Positions 38,701-47,276 of a stretch of DNA of 64,000 nucleotides are shown here, piece after piece (position 1 is the stretch's first letter; each line of letters begins with the position of its first letter). Under the pieces are notes generated by a model, which was not told the DNA's origin, did no database searches, and saw nothing but the letters and a program-made list of their open reading frames with translations. A program made the translations under genes and the position numbers. The DNA comes from Planctomycetota bacterium (GTDB taxonomy: Bacteria; Planctomycetota; Planctomycetia; Gemmatales; HRBIN36): the NCBI GenBank assembly GCA_014584395.1, contig JACTMY010000001.1:42501-106500 (forward strand), given 5' to 3'.

Positions 38701-38959
38701 CGGATTGGCTGCGGACGGCTTGCACTCCATTGGCGCCGAGCAGGGCCGCCTCGAGGGGAAAGCTGATGAGCGTTTCCACCTCCTCGGGGGCCATGCCGGG
38801 AGCTTCGGTCAGCAGCACGACGCGCGGCCGATCCAAATCCGGAAAGACGTCGATGGGTATGGTCGCGGCGAGAAAACCGCCATACACCATGACGGCCAGG
38901 CTGAGCAGGACGATGAGCAACCGATTTTGCAGGGCGAAACGGATCAGGCCATTGAGCAT
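35711..38959 (-). CDS. CusA/CzcA-type RND metal efflux permease
   Basis: 1082 residues, full length for heavy-metal RND pumps. N-terminal helix, two large periplasmic loops and about 12 membrane helices. The start has PIDVFPD (from 36) and PGMAPEEVE; TM4 carries GELVDDAIVDVEN, with Asp420 matching the proton-relay Asp of CzcA/CusA. Family NVI and GGIAARNG segments are present near the second half. It pumps mono- or divalent metal ions. No adaptor (CusB) or outer-membrane channel gene is next to it; the lipoprotein gene overlaps its stop region. Confidence 0.93.
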   Translation of the reverse strand: MLNGLIRFALQNRLLIVLLSLAVMVYGGFLAATIPIDVFPDLDRPRVVLLTEAPGMAPEEVETLISFPLEAALLGANGVQAVRSQSGVGLAVIYVEFDWGMSIHLARQTVQERLAAAADALPPGIRPQLAPISSIMGQIMVIGMQPGPSALSDPRMAMRVRTLADWVARPRLLKIPGVAQVVVMGGDRKQYHVLVNAQALLDYNVTLQEIESALRNNNLSASGGFLTRGDREWTIRVLGRLGPEPAQVIEEINQIPLQFRSGRSLQIRHVAEVKEAPQLKRGDAGINGSPGVLLTVVKQPHVDTRHLTDQLHAALDDMKSALARENIVFHTELFQLKRFIDHGIANVAEALLIGAGLVLIILFLFLLNFRTTLITLTAIPLSLAITALVFKLIGWVTGTPLSLNVMTLGGIAVAMGELVDDAIVDVENIFRRLKENAQRAAPLPILGVIYHASVEIRGAIVFGTMMVILVFFPLFALSGVEGRLFTPLAVAYIVSILASLLVSLTVTPVLSFYLLPRSRAVRSERESALLRFLKWLAGGVIYLSLHWIGTLLMLTWMMVLLSGWLLMQLGADFLPPFDEGSVQVNLSLPPGSSLAASLEACQQADQVFSRLLHSPAQPDGVLAHYFRRTGRAEMDEHVEPVSNTEYILTIHSEAAQHREEVLQRILTELKDHVPGVDIEVEQPLAHLISHMLSGVTAQVAIKVFGDDLTRLRQTAERIQQAIQDVPGVSSLAVEAQKQVEELHIRLLPRPLAHYGLDRAYVAEFLTTALKGEELLQVMEGERRFDLVVWLDERYRHDIHALKQLRLDLPGQRGQVALSELAVIEESQGANVIHRENARRRIVIRCNALGRDLASVVRDIQERVRGLQKQASWPIGYFVEYGGQFESQRRATILISLLAGLAIVGMFVVLYKLYPSVRIVLQILHALPVAFIGGVLALALTRQTLSVASMVGFISLGGIAARNGILLVSHYFHLMRHEREGFTQAMLMRGSLERLAPVLMTALTAGFALLPLVFEGQKPGREILYPIATVILGGLFTSTFCEYLLHPGLFWKFSGRDVDRLLQADVNVWEGNALHSVPKTQSE

Positions 38960-39030
38960 GCCTTAGGCTCCACAAGGTCGTGGCACTCTTCGCGGATCGG
39001 AAACCATGGCGTTGGACTCATCTTAGGGAG

Positions 39031-40062
39031 TTACACCAAGCGGCGAAGCTCCTCGAACAAACGGTCGATGTGCTCCTCCAGGCCGACGCTGATGCGCAGC
39101 CCTTCCCCATAGCCGGCATAGTTCATGTAACGAACCAGGATACCGCGTTCCTTGAGGAACTGATAAATCGGCTGCACGGAACGGTCATGCCGCTGGCACC
39201 AGACAAAGTTGGCCTGGCTCGGCAGGAGTTGGAAACCCAAGGCGGCGAGCTCCCGTTCCATGCGATCTCGGGTCGCCAGGATTTGTTGAACCCGGGCGCG
39301 CATGTAGGCTTGATCCTCCATCGCCGCCGTTGCCGCCGCCTGACTCAGCACGTCGCAATTATAGGAATCCTTCAGCTTGTACAGTTGTTCGATCACGTCG
39401 GCGCGGCCGAGGGCAAAGCCAAACCGCATCCCCGCTAACGAATAGCTCTTGCTCAAGGTGCGCGTGATGAGGATGCGCTCGCTTTTCTGGAGGAGTGACA
39501 GCGCGTGGCCGGCCGTGAAATCCACGTAGGCTTCATCGATCACCAACGGCGTCGGCCATTCGAGCAAGGCGTTAGGATCCATCCAGGTGCCCGTCGGGGA
39601 GTTTGGGTTAGGAATGAAGGTCAAATGCGCGCCGGCAGGAACGTCCTCGGGGTGAACGCGCCAGTTGCGGAAGGGGAATTCGGCGCACCGCGCTCCTTGC
39701 TGTTCGGCCAGCGTGCGGTAAAGCAGATAACTCGGCATCGGCGCCGCCACCAGGCCCCCCTCGGGCACGATGGCCCGTGTGATCAGCGTCAGCACCTCAT
39801 CCGAACCGTTGCCGATCAGGATGCACTCGGGCGGCACGCCCAAGACGCGGCCAGCCGTCTCGCGGAAACGCAGGCCCAAGGGGTCGGGGTATTTGCGCAG
39901 CCGATCCCCCGTCAGCGCAGCCTTGATGGCTTCGATTACCTGGGGGGAAGGAGGATACGGATTCTCGTTGGTGTTAAGCTTGATCACCTCGCCGACCTGG
40001 GGTTGTTCGCCGGGCGTGTAACCCCGCATCGCCAACAGGTTCGGCTTAAGAAACGAGGGCAT
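39031..40062 (-). CDS. hisC: Histidinol-phosphate aminotransferase
   Basis: 343 residues, class II-type PLP aminotransferase acting late in histidine synthesis. The ATG at 40062 is chosen because longer frames run into gcvPA. Motifs: LNTNENPYPPSP, GNGSDEVL, NPNSPTG, DEAYVDF, the PLP Lys in TRTLSKSYSLAGMR, and the C-terminal LRISVG. It starts 26 bp after gcvPA and precedes cusA on the same strand; no other his genes are here. Related activities (imidazole-acetol or aromatic aminotransferase) cannot be excluded. Confidence 0.9.
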   Translation of the reverse strand: MPSFLKPNLLAMRGYTPGEQPQVGEVIKLNTNENPYPPSPQVIEAIKAALTGDRLRKYPDPLGLRFRETAGRVLGVPPECILIGNGSDEVLTLITRAIVPEGGLVAAPMPSYLLYRTLAEQQGARCAEFPFRNWRVHPEDVPAGAHLTFIPNPNSPTGTWMDPNALLEWPTPLVIDEAYVDFTAGHALSLLQKSERILITRTLSKSYSLAGMRFGFALGRADVIEQLYKLKDSYNCDVLSQAAATAAMEDQAYMRARVQQILATRDRMERELAALGFQLLPSQANFVWCQRHDRSVQPIYQFLKERGILVRYMNYAGYGEGLRISVGLEEHIDRLFEELRRLV

Positions 40063-40088
40063 AGCGCGACTCGGGCCTGGGGCGTTGG

Positions 40089-41438
40089 TCAACCGGTTAA
40101 AGCGGAGCGGTAGGCTTGCACCAAGCCGTCGATCTCCGCCCGGGTGCGTTTTTCGGTCACAGCCATGCTGATGCATTGCGCCAGGTCGGGATACCATTGG
40201 CCAAGCCACAACCCGGCGTGATACCCCTGATCCAACAGCCGCCGCAGCAGGGCGGGCACGTCCCCAGGGACTTCAATGACGAATTCCTTGAAAAACGGTT
40301 GCTGATACCGCAGCTTGACTCCGGGGATCTTGGTCAAGGCTTCCGCGGCATAGTGGGCCTTGCGCGTGCAAAGTTCCGCCGTTTCCTTGAGTCCCTTGGG
40401 CCCCAGGGCGGCCAGGTGAACCGTGGCGCGCAAGGCCAGCAGTCCTTGATTCGTGCAGATGTTGCTGGTCGCCTTTTCCCGGCGGATGTGTTGCTCGCGC
40501 GTCTGCAAGGTCAAGGTCCAACATGTTTGCCCGTTGCGGTCCTTGGTTTGACCGACGAGCCGACCCGGCATCTTGCGCACGAAAGCCTCCCGGCACGCCA
40601 TGATGCCGAGATAGGGTCCGCCATATTGCAAAGGGGTGCCCAACCCCTGCCCCTCCGCCAGGACGATGTCCACAAGGTCTTCCGCCGGGGAGCGCAACAA
40701 TCCCAAACTCACGGGGTCAACGCACATGATCAGGAGCGCCCCCTTGGCATGCACCATCTCCGCCAGCGCGCGGCCATCCTCCAAGCAGCCAAAAAAGTTC
40801 GGATGCTGCACGATCAGGCACGCCGTTTGGTCATTGAGCGTCTTCTCCAGCATGGAAGAGTTCACGACGCCTTGCGGAGTGGGGAGTTCCACGACGCGCG
40901 GGTCCAGGTTGGCCATGTAAGTTTTGAGCGCCGTTCGATAGTGCGGATGAACGTTCTCGGCGATGACGATCTGCCCGTGCCGCATGGTGATGCTCATGGC
41001 CATGATGGCCGCCTCGGCCACGGCGCTGCCCCCTTCGTAGAGGCTGGCGTTGGCCACGTCCATGCCGGTGAGTTGGCAAATCATGGTCTGAAATTCAAAG
41101 AACGCTTGGAGGCTGCCCTGGCTGGCCTCGGCCTGGTAAGGCGTGTAGGCGGTGTAAAATTCACCTCGGCTCACCACGGCGTCGACGACGCTGGGGATGA
41201 AATGATCGTAGGCGCCGCCGCCTAAAAAACACACGGCCTGGCCGGCGGGCACATTGCCTTGGGCCAACCGCTCCATTTCTTGAGTCAATTCCATTTCCGA
41301 CATCGGCGGCGGCAGATGCAACGGCCGCTTCAAGCGACATTCGGCGGGAATCGTTTCAAATAGCGCTTCGATGCCGTCCACGCCGATTTGACGCAGCATC
41401 TCCTGCTGATCGGCGGGCGTGTTGAGAATGTACGACAA
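40089..41438 (-). CDS. gcvPA: Glycine dehydrogenase (decarboxylating) subunit 1
   Basis: 449 residues; alpha half of the split P protein of the glycine cleavage system. Family features: N-terminal YILNT....MLRQIGVDGIEALF, the GGGAYDHFIPSVVD segment, YTPYQAEASQGSLQAFFEFQT and EGGSAVAEAAIM. The PLP Lys lies in the beta subunit (gcvPB), which is not in the window. Part of the leftward run gcvT-gcvH-gcvPA. Confidence 0.95.
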   Translation of the reverse strand: MSYILNTPADQQEMLRQIGVDGIEALFETIPAECRLKRPLHLPPPMSEMELTQEMERLAQGNVPAGQAVCFLGGGAYDHFIPSVVDAVVSRGEFYTAYTPYQAEASQGSLQAFFEFQTMICQLTGMDVANASLYEGGSAVAEAAIMAMSITMRHGQIVIAENVHPHYRTALKTYMANLDPRVVELPTPQGVVNSSMLEKTLNDQTACLIVQHPNFFGCLEDGRALAEMVHAKGALLIMCVDPVSLGLLRSPAEDLVDIVLAEGQGLGTPLQYGGPYLGIMACREAFVRKMPGRLVGQTKDRNGQTCWTLTLQTREQHIRREKATSNICTNQGLLALRATVHLAALGPKGLKETAELCTRKAHYAAEALTKIPGVKLRYQQPFFKEFVIEVPGDVPALLRRLLDQGYHAGLWLGQWYPDLAQCISMAVTEKRTRAEIDGLVQAYRSALTG

Positions 41439-41540
41439 AGTGAAACTCTCCTACTCAATCCTGCAAACTGGTCCGCAGAGGAAATGCATCCGCTCAGGTT
41501 CAAGGCGGCGTGCTTCCATTTCTCTTGGGCGCCGCATCGG

Positions 41541-41927
41541 TTAATGGCCTGCGGCGATTTGCTGTTGATACTGCTCGGCAGTGAGCAAATGGTTCAGCGT
41601 CGCGCCGGGGGCGGGCTTGATCTTAATGAGCCAGCCCGAACCATAGGGGTCCTGGGCAATCTTGGCTGGCTCGCTTGCCATCTCTTGATTCACCTCCGCC
41701 ACCTGGCCCGCCACCGGAGCATACAGGTCGCTAACCGCTTTCACCGATTCGATTTCACCGAAGCTGGCGCCCTGGCTCGTCTCTTCACCCACGCTGGGTA
41801 GATCGAGATAGACCAGATCGGTCAGTAATTCGACCGCATATTGCGTGATGCCGATGGTGATCAGATCGCCATCTTGGCGTGCCCATTCGTGCGTGGGCGC
41901 ATAGCGGAGTTGCTCGGGAACCTGCAT
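41541..41927 (-). CDS. gcvH: Glycine cleavage system H protein
   Basis: 128 residues; lipoyl carrier shuttling the aminomethyl group between P, T and L proteins. The ATG at 41927 (GGAG just upstream) gives the usual opening LRYAPTHEWAR; an in-frame ATG at 41939 is possible. The lipoylated Lys lies in GEIESVKAVSD, and the end has GSGWLIKIKP. It lies between gcvT (41 bp gap) and gcvPA. Confidence 0.95.
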   Translation of the reverse strand: MQVPEQLRYAPTHEWARQDGDLITIGITQYAVELLTDLVYLDLPSVGEETSQGASFGEIESVKAVSDLYAPVAGQVAEVNQEMASEPAKIAQDPYGSGWLIKIKPAPGATLNHLLTAEQYQQQIAAGH

Positions 41928-41968
41928 GAAATTCTCCATTCGACCTGTGGACGGAAAGCGGACAGCCG

Positions 41969-43081
41969 TTATTTTTTCCTCGAATAAAAGGGCATGGGCA
42001 CGACCTTGGCCTCGGCGGTTTGACCACGAATGTCCACGTCGAGCAGGGTCCCCACGGCGGCATGGCTCGGAAAGACATAGGCCATGGCGATGGCTTTTTG
42101 GAGCGTGGGCGAAAACGTGCCGCTGGTGACGACCCCCACGGGTTCCCCTTTCGCCAGCAGGCGATAGCCTTCGCGGGCCGGCCGTTTTCCAGCCACTTCC
42201 AAGCCGATGCGCACGGCCAAATCCTTTCGCTTCTGCCGCTCCAAGATGGCCGCCTTGCCGACAAAGTCGCCCTTGTTGAATTTCACCGCCCATGCCAATC
42301 CCGCCTGGAGCGGATCGATCTCCTCATTCAACTCATGGCCGTAAAGCGGCATGGCGGCTTCCAAGCGCAGCGTGTCGCGGGCTCCGAGACCGCAGGGCAC
42401 GACGGGAGCGCCGATCCGCTCGGCGATCTGCGGCGTGGTCAAGTAGCCCGCCATGACTTCGGCCCAGCGATTGGAGGCAATGATCTCAAAACCATCTTCG
42501 CCCGTGTAGCCGGTGCGGCTCACGATCTGCGGCTCCATATCGTCGGGATTGGGATAGCCCAATGCAGCATAGTAATACTTCAGGGAATCACATGCCGTGT
42601 CGATCTCGCGGGCCGCCGCCAGGCTCTTGGGTCCTTGGATCGCCACCATGCACCAGTCAAAGGTTTTGTCTTCCATCCCGACGCGGAGGCTGCCAATGCG
42701 CTGTTGGAACCAGGCCAAGATTTTTTCGCGATTGGAGGCGTTGACGACCATGAGCCAAAACGGAGCCAGGCGGTAGATGAGTACGTCGTCGAGAATGCCG
42801 CCCTGTTCGTTGCAGACCAATCCATAGCGGACCTGGCCGGGCTTCATCGTGGCGACGTCATTGGTGAAGATTGATTGGAGAAAAGGCTCGGCGTCCGGTC
42901 CGTTGAAGATGAGCCTGCCCATGTGGCTGATGTCAAAAAGCCCCGCGCCGCTGCGCACGGCGAGATGTTCCTCCACGATGCTCTTGTATTGCACCGGCAT
43001 GTCGAAACCGGCGAAGTCGACCATGCGGGCGCCTTGGGCGACGTGCCAAGCATGAAGGGGCGTCTGCAAGCGTTGCGTCAC
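41969..43081 (-). CDS. gcvT: Aminomethyltransferase (T protein)
   Basis: 370 residues, GTG start preceded by GGAG. It transfers the methylene group to tetrahydrofolate and releases ammonia. Conserved segments: TPLHAWHVAQGARMVDFAGF, GLFDISHMG, the folate-site GGILDDVL, SRTGYTGEDGFEI, GLGARDTLRLEA, and G/T-rich VTSGTFSPTLQKAIAMAYV near the C terminus. First gene of the run; its short leader (about 35 nt) leaves no room for a glycine riboswitch. Confidence 0.96.
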   Translation of the reverse strand: MTQRLQTPLHAWHVAQGARMVDFAGFDMPVQYKSIVEEHLAVRSGAGLFDISHMGRLIFNGPDAEPFLQSIFTNDVATMKPGQVRYGLVCNEQGGILDDVLIYRLAPFWLMVVNASNREKILAWFQQRIGSLRVGMEDKTFDWCMVAIQGPKSLAAAREIDTACDSLKYYYAALGYPNPDDMEPQIVSRTGYTGEDGFEIIASNRWAEVMAGYLTTPQIAERIGAPVVPCGLGARDTLRLEAAMPLYGHELNEEIDPLQAGLAWAVKFNKGDFVGKAAILERQKRKDLAVRIGLEVAGKRPAREGYRLLAKGEPVGVVTSGTFSPTLQKAIAMAYVFPSHAAVGTLLDVDIRGQTAEAKVVPMPFYSRKK

Positions 43082-43116
43082 GGCGATGCATCTCCGAAGC
43101 GAAAGATGGTGAGGTC

Positions 43117-43145
43117 AGTGTAGAGACTTCTCTCGATCCCTGCAA
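43117..43145 (-). promoter_or_regulatory. Possible gcvT promoter
   Basis: Minus strand: TTGCAG (43140-43145), 17-bp spacer, TACACT (43117-43122). It is 35 bp from the GTG start, so the 5' leader would be very short. Confidence 0.4.
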
Positions 43146-43190
43146 GGAATCTCAGCTTGGATTGGCATGAACCAAACCCGTGCCGAAGCG

Positions 43191-43221
43191 CAAAAAAACC
43201 GGCTTCGGGGAGAAGCCGGTT
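43191..43221 (-). terminator. Intrinsic terminator of the second PEP-CTERM gene
   Basis: Perfect arms AACCGGCTTC (43197-43206) and GAAGCCGGTT (43212-43221), five-base loop, then TTTTTT on the minus strand (43192-43198). Confidence 0.9.
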
Positions 43222-43248
43222 GGGAAGGACCGTGCCGATGCTAGCGGT

Positions 43249-44076
43249 TTATTCTTGAGACGGCGGCGTGCCAAAGCGGGCCTTGGCCTCGGCCAAATCC
43301 AGGGCTGCGATTTGTTGGCGTTGGCGATACCGCCGGATAGCAGGCACCGCCCCAACCAGGAGCAAACCAAACAAGCCAACCGTCGTCGGCTCGGGAATGG
43401 CGGTCACTTCGAAGAGCCAACCGAAATTCGCGGGAGGCGGATCCTGGCCGCCAAAGGTAAACTGCGAGCCAGCGGGATTATTAGGGGAAAAAAAGCTGCC
43501 CGTGGCCGTTGTGCGGAACGCCGTGTCAAGCGTGCTGCCCACGGTCGGCGGACCAAAAATGCCTTGACCAAACAAATCCGTGTCGGCGGCCGAAGCCGTG
43601 GCGCCGACGTTGTCAAAAGTGATGCCGGCCCAAAACGTGCCGGGCGGCAACTGGAAGGCAAATGGCGCAGGACTGAACTGGAATAATGAAACCGTACCTG
43701 GATTCACGCTCAAGGGGTTGAAGGTGTACCCGATCGGGTTTGATGGGGTGTAATAGGTGCCTGGATCGTTCACGCCGGACGAATTGCCAGCGCCATCAGC
43801 AAACCAAAACCGCAGCCGCGGCCGAATGGTCACCGCGTTCGTACTGCCGTTGAAGACGGAGAATACGACTCGGGAGATATACCAACCGCCACCCTGAAAA
43901 GCGGGATCGGGGGTGATGTCGTCGGCCACGAGGCGAGTGATCCCCGCGCCGGTGCCGCCATTGCTAAATGCAGCCCCTAAAAAGTTTTGTGTGTTGTCAT
44001 AGGCGATGAAGCTTTGACCGTAACCGGCTCCGCATACCCATGAAGCAATAAAGAGAGCTAATCCATACCGGCGCAT
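43249..44076 (-). CDS. PEP-CTERM sorting domain protein
   Basis: 275 residues. The ATG at 44076 has GAGGAG 7 bp upstream and starts a signal peptide (cut near GYG-Q). A Gly/Asn/Phe-rich beta-sandwich-like body follows, with W/F-G-I spacings typical of extracellular proteins. The C-terminal signal IPEPT, hydrophobic helix and RRYRQRQQ is followed by about 25 more residues (AALDLAEAKARF..), longer than usual. Surface-anchored by an exosortase not in the window. Confidence 0.87.
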   Translation of the reverse strand: MRRYGLALFIASWVCGAGYGQSFIAYDNTQNFLGAAFSNGGTGAGITRLVADDITPDPAFQGGGWYISRVVFSVFNGSTNAVTIRPRLRFWFADGAGNSSGVNDPGTYYTPSNPIGYTFNPLSVNPGTVSLFQFSPAPFAFQLPPGTFWAGITFDNVGATASAADTDLFGQGIFGPPTVGSTLDTAFRTTATGSFFSPNNPAGSQFTFGGQDPPPANFGWLFEVTAIPEPTTVGLFGLLLVGAVPAIRRYRQRQQIAALDLAEAKARFGTPPSQE

Positions 44077-44174
44077 CCACGAACTCCTCATCAATGAGTA
44101 AGGACATCCCTGCTTCAAGCAGAAGGGTTCCTCTGCAGGTAGAAGCGGATTTCCATCATGTTGCATAAAGGACA

Positions 44175-44202
44175 AGGATAAGCATATCCGGATCAAAGTC
44201 AA
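44175..44202 (-). promoter_or_regulatory. Probable promoter of the second PEP-CTERM gene
   Basis: Minus strand: -35 TTGACT (44197-44202), 16-bp spacer, -10 TATCCT (44175-44180), about 100 bp before the ATG. Confidence 0.5.
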
Positions 44203-44299
44203 TTAACCTGGGAGAAGAAATTCGATCTAAGCAGAATCAACTGGAGATGTGATCTTATCTTCATCGAATTGGAAAAACGCCTTGATGCATGAAAAATGC

Positions 44300-45133
44300 T
44301 CACCAAGATTTAGGAGCATCGTCTTCATCGAATTGCATTTTCCCACCTGACTGCTTGGCTAGCATCTCCATGAGTTGTTCGCGTTCTTCACGCCAGACCT
44401 GGTGGATATCTGGCGTGTGCTGGGTAGGATCATTGAGGTCATGGCAAACGATGATCGGCGTCCCGACGGGCCAACGTGCGGCCATACTGCTATTCAGAGA
44501 GGTTGCCGTGCCCCGCAAGGTCTTGCCGGATGGGTCGCGGAAGCTGTAGTGCAGTGTGTAACTGGTGCTTTTGCTTTTGCGAATCAACTCCATGTTGGTG
44601 ACCATGCCCAAGGCCATCTGGCCCTCGCGGAGCAAATGGATCATTCGCGTGGCATGAGACCAAAAATACATGAACATGCCCAGGCTAGAGGCCAGAAGCA
44701 ACCCGCCCACCGCAAACAAAATATATGATACCGTGTAGTTCGCGCCCGTGCTGTGAATGGCGGGACGGTTTTCTTTGGGACTTGAATCCAGATATTCGAT
44801 GCGAATCGAACTGCCTTTTTTCAACTGCTCCCAGTCCGACTTGTTGATGTCGCCTTCGCCTAGATAGCTGTTGCCGCGTTTATCCCTGAAATCATACTTC
44901 ACCCAATAGTGCGTCGTGGAACCGCTGCGTCCGCTGCTCGAGCGCCGGGAACCTTTGTTCGTCACCTCGGCAATCGCGGTCACCCCTTCATGGGCATAAG
45001 CCTGTTCTTGCCGGTGCGTGGCAATGCCTCCTGCCAGAAAGCCTGCCCCCATCCCCCCCAGCAAAACAACAACAAAAACCACGCCGCCGCCGCCGAGATA
45101 AAGCCAGCGCAGTCTGAATGGGGATATATTCAT
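44300..45133 (-). CDS. DUF3592-type membrane protein
   Basis: 277 residues from the ATG at 45133. A hydrophobic Gly/Val-rich helix (about 14-38) is followed by an extracytoplasmic domain (AIAEVTNKG..THYWVKYDFRDKRG..KGSSIRIEYLDSSP), a second helix (about 135-158) and a second similar domain (GMVTNMELI..YTLHYSFRDPSG..VGTPIIVCHD). The strand-turn pattern with Y-x-F-x-D and a P-x-N pair is that of DUF3592 proteins, here in tandem. Function unknown. Confidence 0.75.
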   Translation of the reverse strand: MNISPFRLRWLYLGGGGVVFVVVLLGGMGAGFLAGGIATHRQEQAYAHEGVTAIAEVTNKGSRRSSSGRSGSTTHYWVKYDFRDKRGNSYLGEGDINKSDWEQLKKGSSIRIEYLDSSPKENRPAIHSTGANYTVSYILFAVGGLLLASSLGMFMYFWSHATRMIHLLREGQMALGMVTNMELIRKSKSTSYTLHYSFRDPSGKTLRGTATSLNSSMAARWPVGTPIIVCHDLNDPTQHTPDIHQVWREEREQLMEMLAKQSGGKMQFDEDDAPKSW

Positions 45134-45251
45134 CTCGTACCTCGTGGGGCCGCACCGCGGGAGATCGCTGAACGTATCATAAATGCGCCGACCGGGCTGC
45201 ACAAAGGCAAATGACCCTGACCCGCCAACTCGACGGACGAGTCGTGATCGC

Positions 45252-47009
45252 TTAACGATGTTCGTTGAGCACCAAGTCGGCGGTCGCGGTCGTGTCCAGG
45301 TCGTCGTTGTCCCAAAGCTCAGCCAGCCGCTGCTTGATGCGCCGGCTGGCAGCCTTCAGATAAAAGCGGCCGACGTTGATGTCGCGGCCAAGGGCTGGCG
45401 TCACAGGCTTCGAGAGCAGGCTGTCCAGGCGGCTCAGAACGCAGGCGCTGGCATACAGCTCGATCGCGGCATCAGCCAGCCGTTCTTGAACATATTGCCT
45501 CTCGAGGATGTGCTTCTGGTGCTTGCGCAGCATGCCTTCGACGGCCAAGCCAAAGTCTTTGATGCGGCGGCCCAGCATGGCCGCTTCATCTTGAAGACTG
45601 CCGTTCTTGACGTGAATTTCCGGCGCCTTGAGCCGGGCGGAAATGCGGTTCCCCACGAAGCGGACAAAGGTGCCGCTGAAGATGTTGGAGACGGCGGCTT
45701 CAAACGTCTTCCCCACATTGCCCATGCCGTACATGGCGATGAAGGCGCGCATGACGTCATTGGCCCCTTCGCCGATGAGATTGATGCGCGCGTCCCGCAT
45801 CATGCGTTCGTAAGGCTCGTCGCTGAAGTAAGCCTTGCCGCCATAAATTTGAATGCAATCGTTGACGATCTTCCACAGACATTCGCTGGCGAACACCTTG
45901 AGGATGGCCGTTTCGAGCATGTAATCGCCGAAGCCGCGATCGACCAGCGAGGCGCAGTGGTAGGTCGTGGATTCCATGGCAAAAATGTCGGCGGCCATGT
46001 GAGCCAGCTTTTTCTTGACCATTTCGAATTCGCCGAGGGTTTGCGTGAATTGCCGGCGGGTATTCGCATGGCGGGCCGCGGCCTTGAGGCAAACCTTGGC
46101 GGCTCCCGTGCACGTCGCCCCAAAGGTGGTCCGGCCAAAGTTGAGCACGGACAGGGCAAGCTTCAGCCCCCGGCCTGGTTTGCCGAGCATGTTCTTCTTG
46201 GGCACTTTCACGTCTTTGAGTTTAAACTCCGCTTGCCAGGTCCCGCGAACGCCGCATTTGGGCTGATTGCGATGAACCCATTCGATGCCCGGCATGGTCT
46301 TGGGTTCTAGGATGAAGGAGGAAATTTCGGTCTTGTCCTTGCCGGGGATCGAGGTGCGGGCCATCAGGGTGAGCATGTCGGCGAACGCGGCGTTCGTGAT
46401 GTAGCGTTTATGGCCGTTAATGAGATAATGTTCGCCATCTTCACTCAAGGTGGCAGTGGTTTGCACATTGCCCGCATCGGACCCCGCTTCCGGTTCGGTC
46501 AGGGCAAAGGCGCCGATCTTTTCGCCCTTGGACAAGGTGGGCAGGTAAGCGGCCTTTTGCTCCTCGGTCCCTTCCAGCAGCAGAGCGCGCAGGCCAATGC
46601 TGTGGTGAGCGTTGACAAAAATGGCCACGCTGGCGTCGGCGGCGCCGATGACCTCCAAGATTTTGCAGTAAGCGTATTGGCTGAAGCCCCTGCCGCCATA
46701 CACCGTGGGCACGGTCATGCCGAGGACGCCCAAGTCGCCCAGACCGCGGACCACTTCGGGGGAGATATCGCACTCGCGGTCGATCCTGGCGGCATCGATG
46801 TGTTGATCGGCAAAGGCCTGCACGGCAGCCACGGTTTCATCACATTGGCGTTGTTCCGCCTCGGGCAGTTCCGGGTAGGGAAAGATCAAATCCTGGTTGA
46901 AATAACCAAAGTACAAGCCTTTGGCGAAACCCAGTTGATGGGAGTCCTTGAAAAGCAATTCCTCTGCTTGCTTCATTTGCTGGTCGCGTTGCTGTTCCGT
47001 AAGGGCCAT
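45252..47009 (-). CDS. Acyl-CoA dehydrogenase with C-terminal extension
   Basis: 585 residues from the ATG at 47009 (GGGGAGA upstream). FAD-dependent acyl-CoA dehydrogenation, first step of beta-oxidation. Core motifs: GVLGMTVPTVYGG, the substrate/FAD loops (FALTEPEAGSDA, YITNAAFAD), QIYGGKAYFSDEP and RDARINLIGEGAND, whose Glu is the likely catalytic base. Beyond the normal about 380-residue core lies a helical C-terminal extension of about 150 residues as in VLCAD/ACAD9-like enzymes, suggesting long-chain acyl-CoA substrates. Monocistronic as far as seen. Confidence 0.93.
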   Translation of the reverse strand: MALTEQQRDQQMKQAEELLFKDSHQLGFAKGLYFGYFNQDLIFPYPELPEAEQRQCDETVAAVQAFADQHIDAARIDRECDISPEVVRGLGDLGVLGMTVPTVYGGRGFSQYAYCKILEVIGAADASVAIFVNAHHSIGLRALLLEGTEEQKAAYLPTLSKGEKIGAFALTEPEAGSDAGNVQTTATLSEDGEHYLINGHKRYITNAAFADMLTLMARTSIPGKDKTEISSFILEPKTMPGIEWVHRNQPKCGVRGTWQAEFKLKDVKVPKKNMLGKPGRGLKLALSVLNFGRTTFGATCTGAAKVCLKAAARHANTRRQFTQTLGEFEMVKKKLAHMAADIFAMESTTYHCASLVDRGFGDYMLETAILKVFASECLWKIVNDCIQIYGGKAYFSDEPYERMMRDARINLIGEGANDVMRAFIAMYGMGNVGKTFEAAVSNIFSGTFVRFVGNRISARLKAPEIHVKNGSLQDEAAMLGRRIKDFGLAVEGMLRKHQKHILERQYVQERLADAAIELYASACVLSRLDSLLSKPVTPALGRDINVGRFYLKAASRRIKQRLAELWDNDDLDTTATADLVLNEHR

Positions 47010-47276
47010 GGTCGTGGTCTCCCCGTGGATGGAAAGGATATTGGCAGTCGACAAAGGCAACTGGGGGCTTCTTTTTATCGTATTTGCCGGCCAGCTTTTG
47101 GAAACGAAAATCAGCCACAAAGGATGAGCCATGCGGCTTGAAAAGTTGGACTTTTAGGGTTCGATGGAATGCTCTTGGGGCCTGATTGGGAATGTGGGTT
47201 TCTTCCCCCGTGCCCCCTGGCCCCAGGTTCAAGGCTGATCGTGAACCTCTCACCTGGCAAAGGGGTCTGAATCGTC

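Noticed and set aside
40116..41225. Plus-strand 369-codon frame
   Set aside because: Antisense shadow of gcvPA; no recognisable motifs.
43082..43165. Glycine riboswitch before gcvT
   Set aside because: The predicted promoter leaves only about 35 nt of leader, and no glycine aptamer core is visible.
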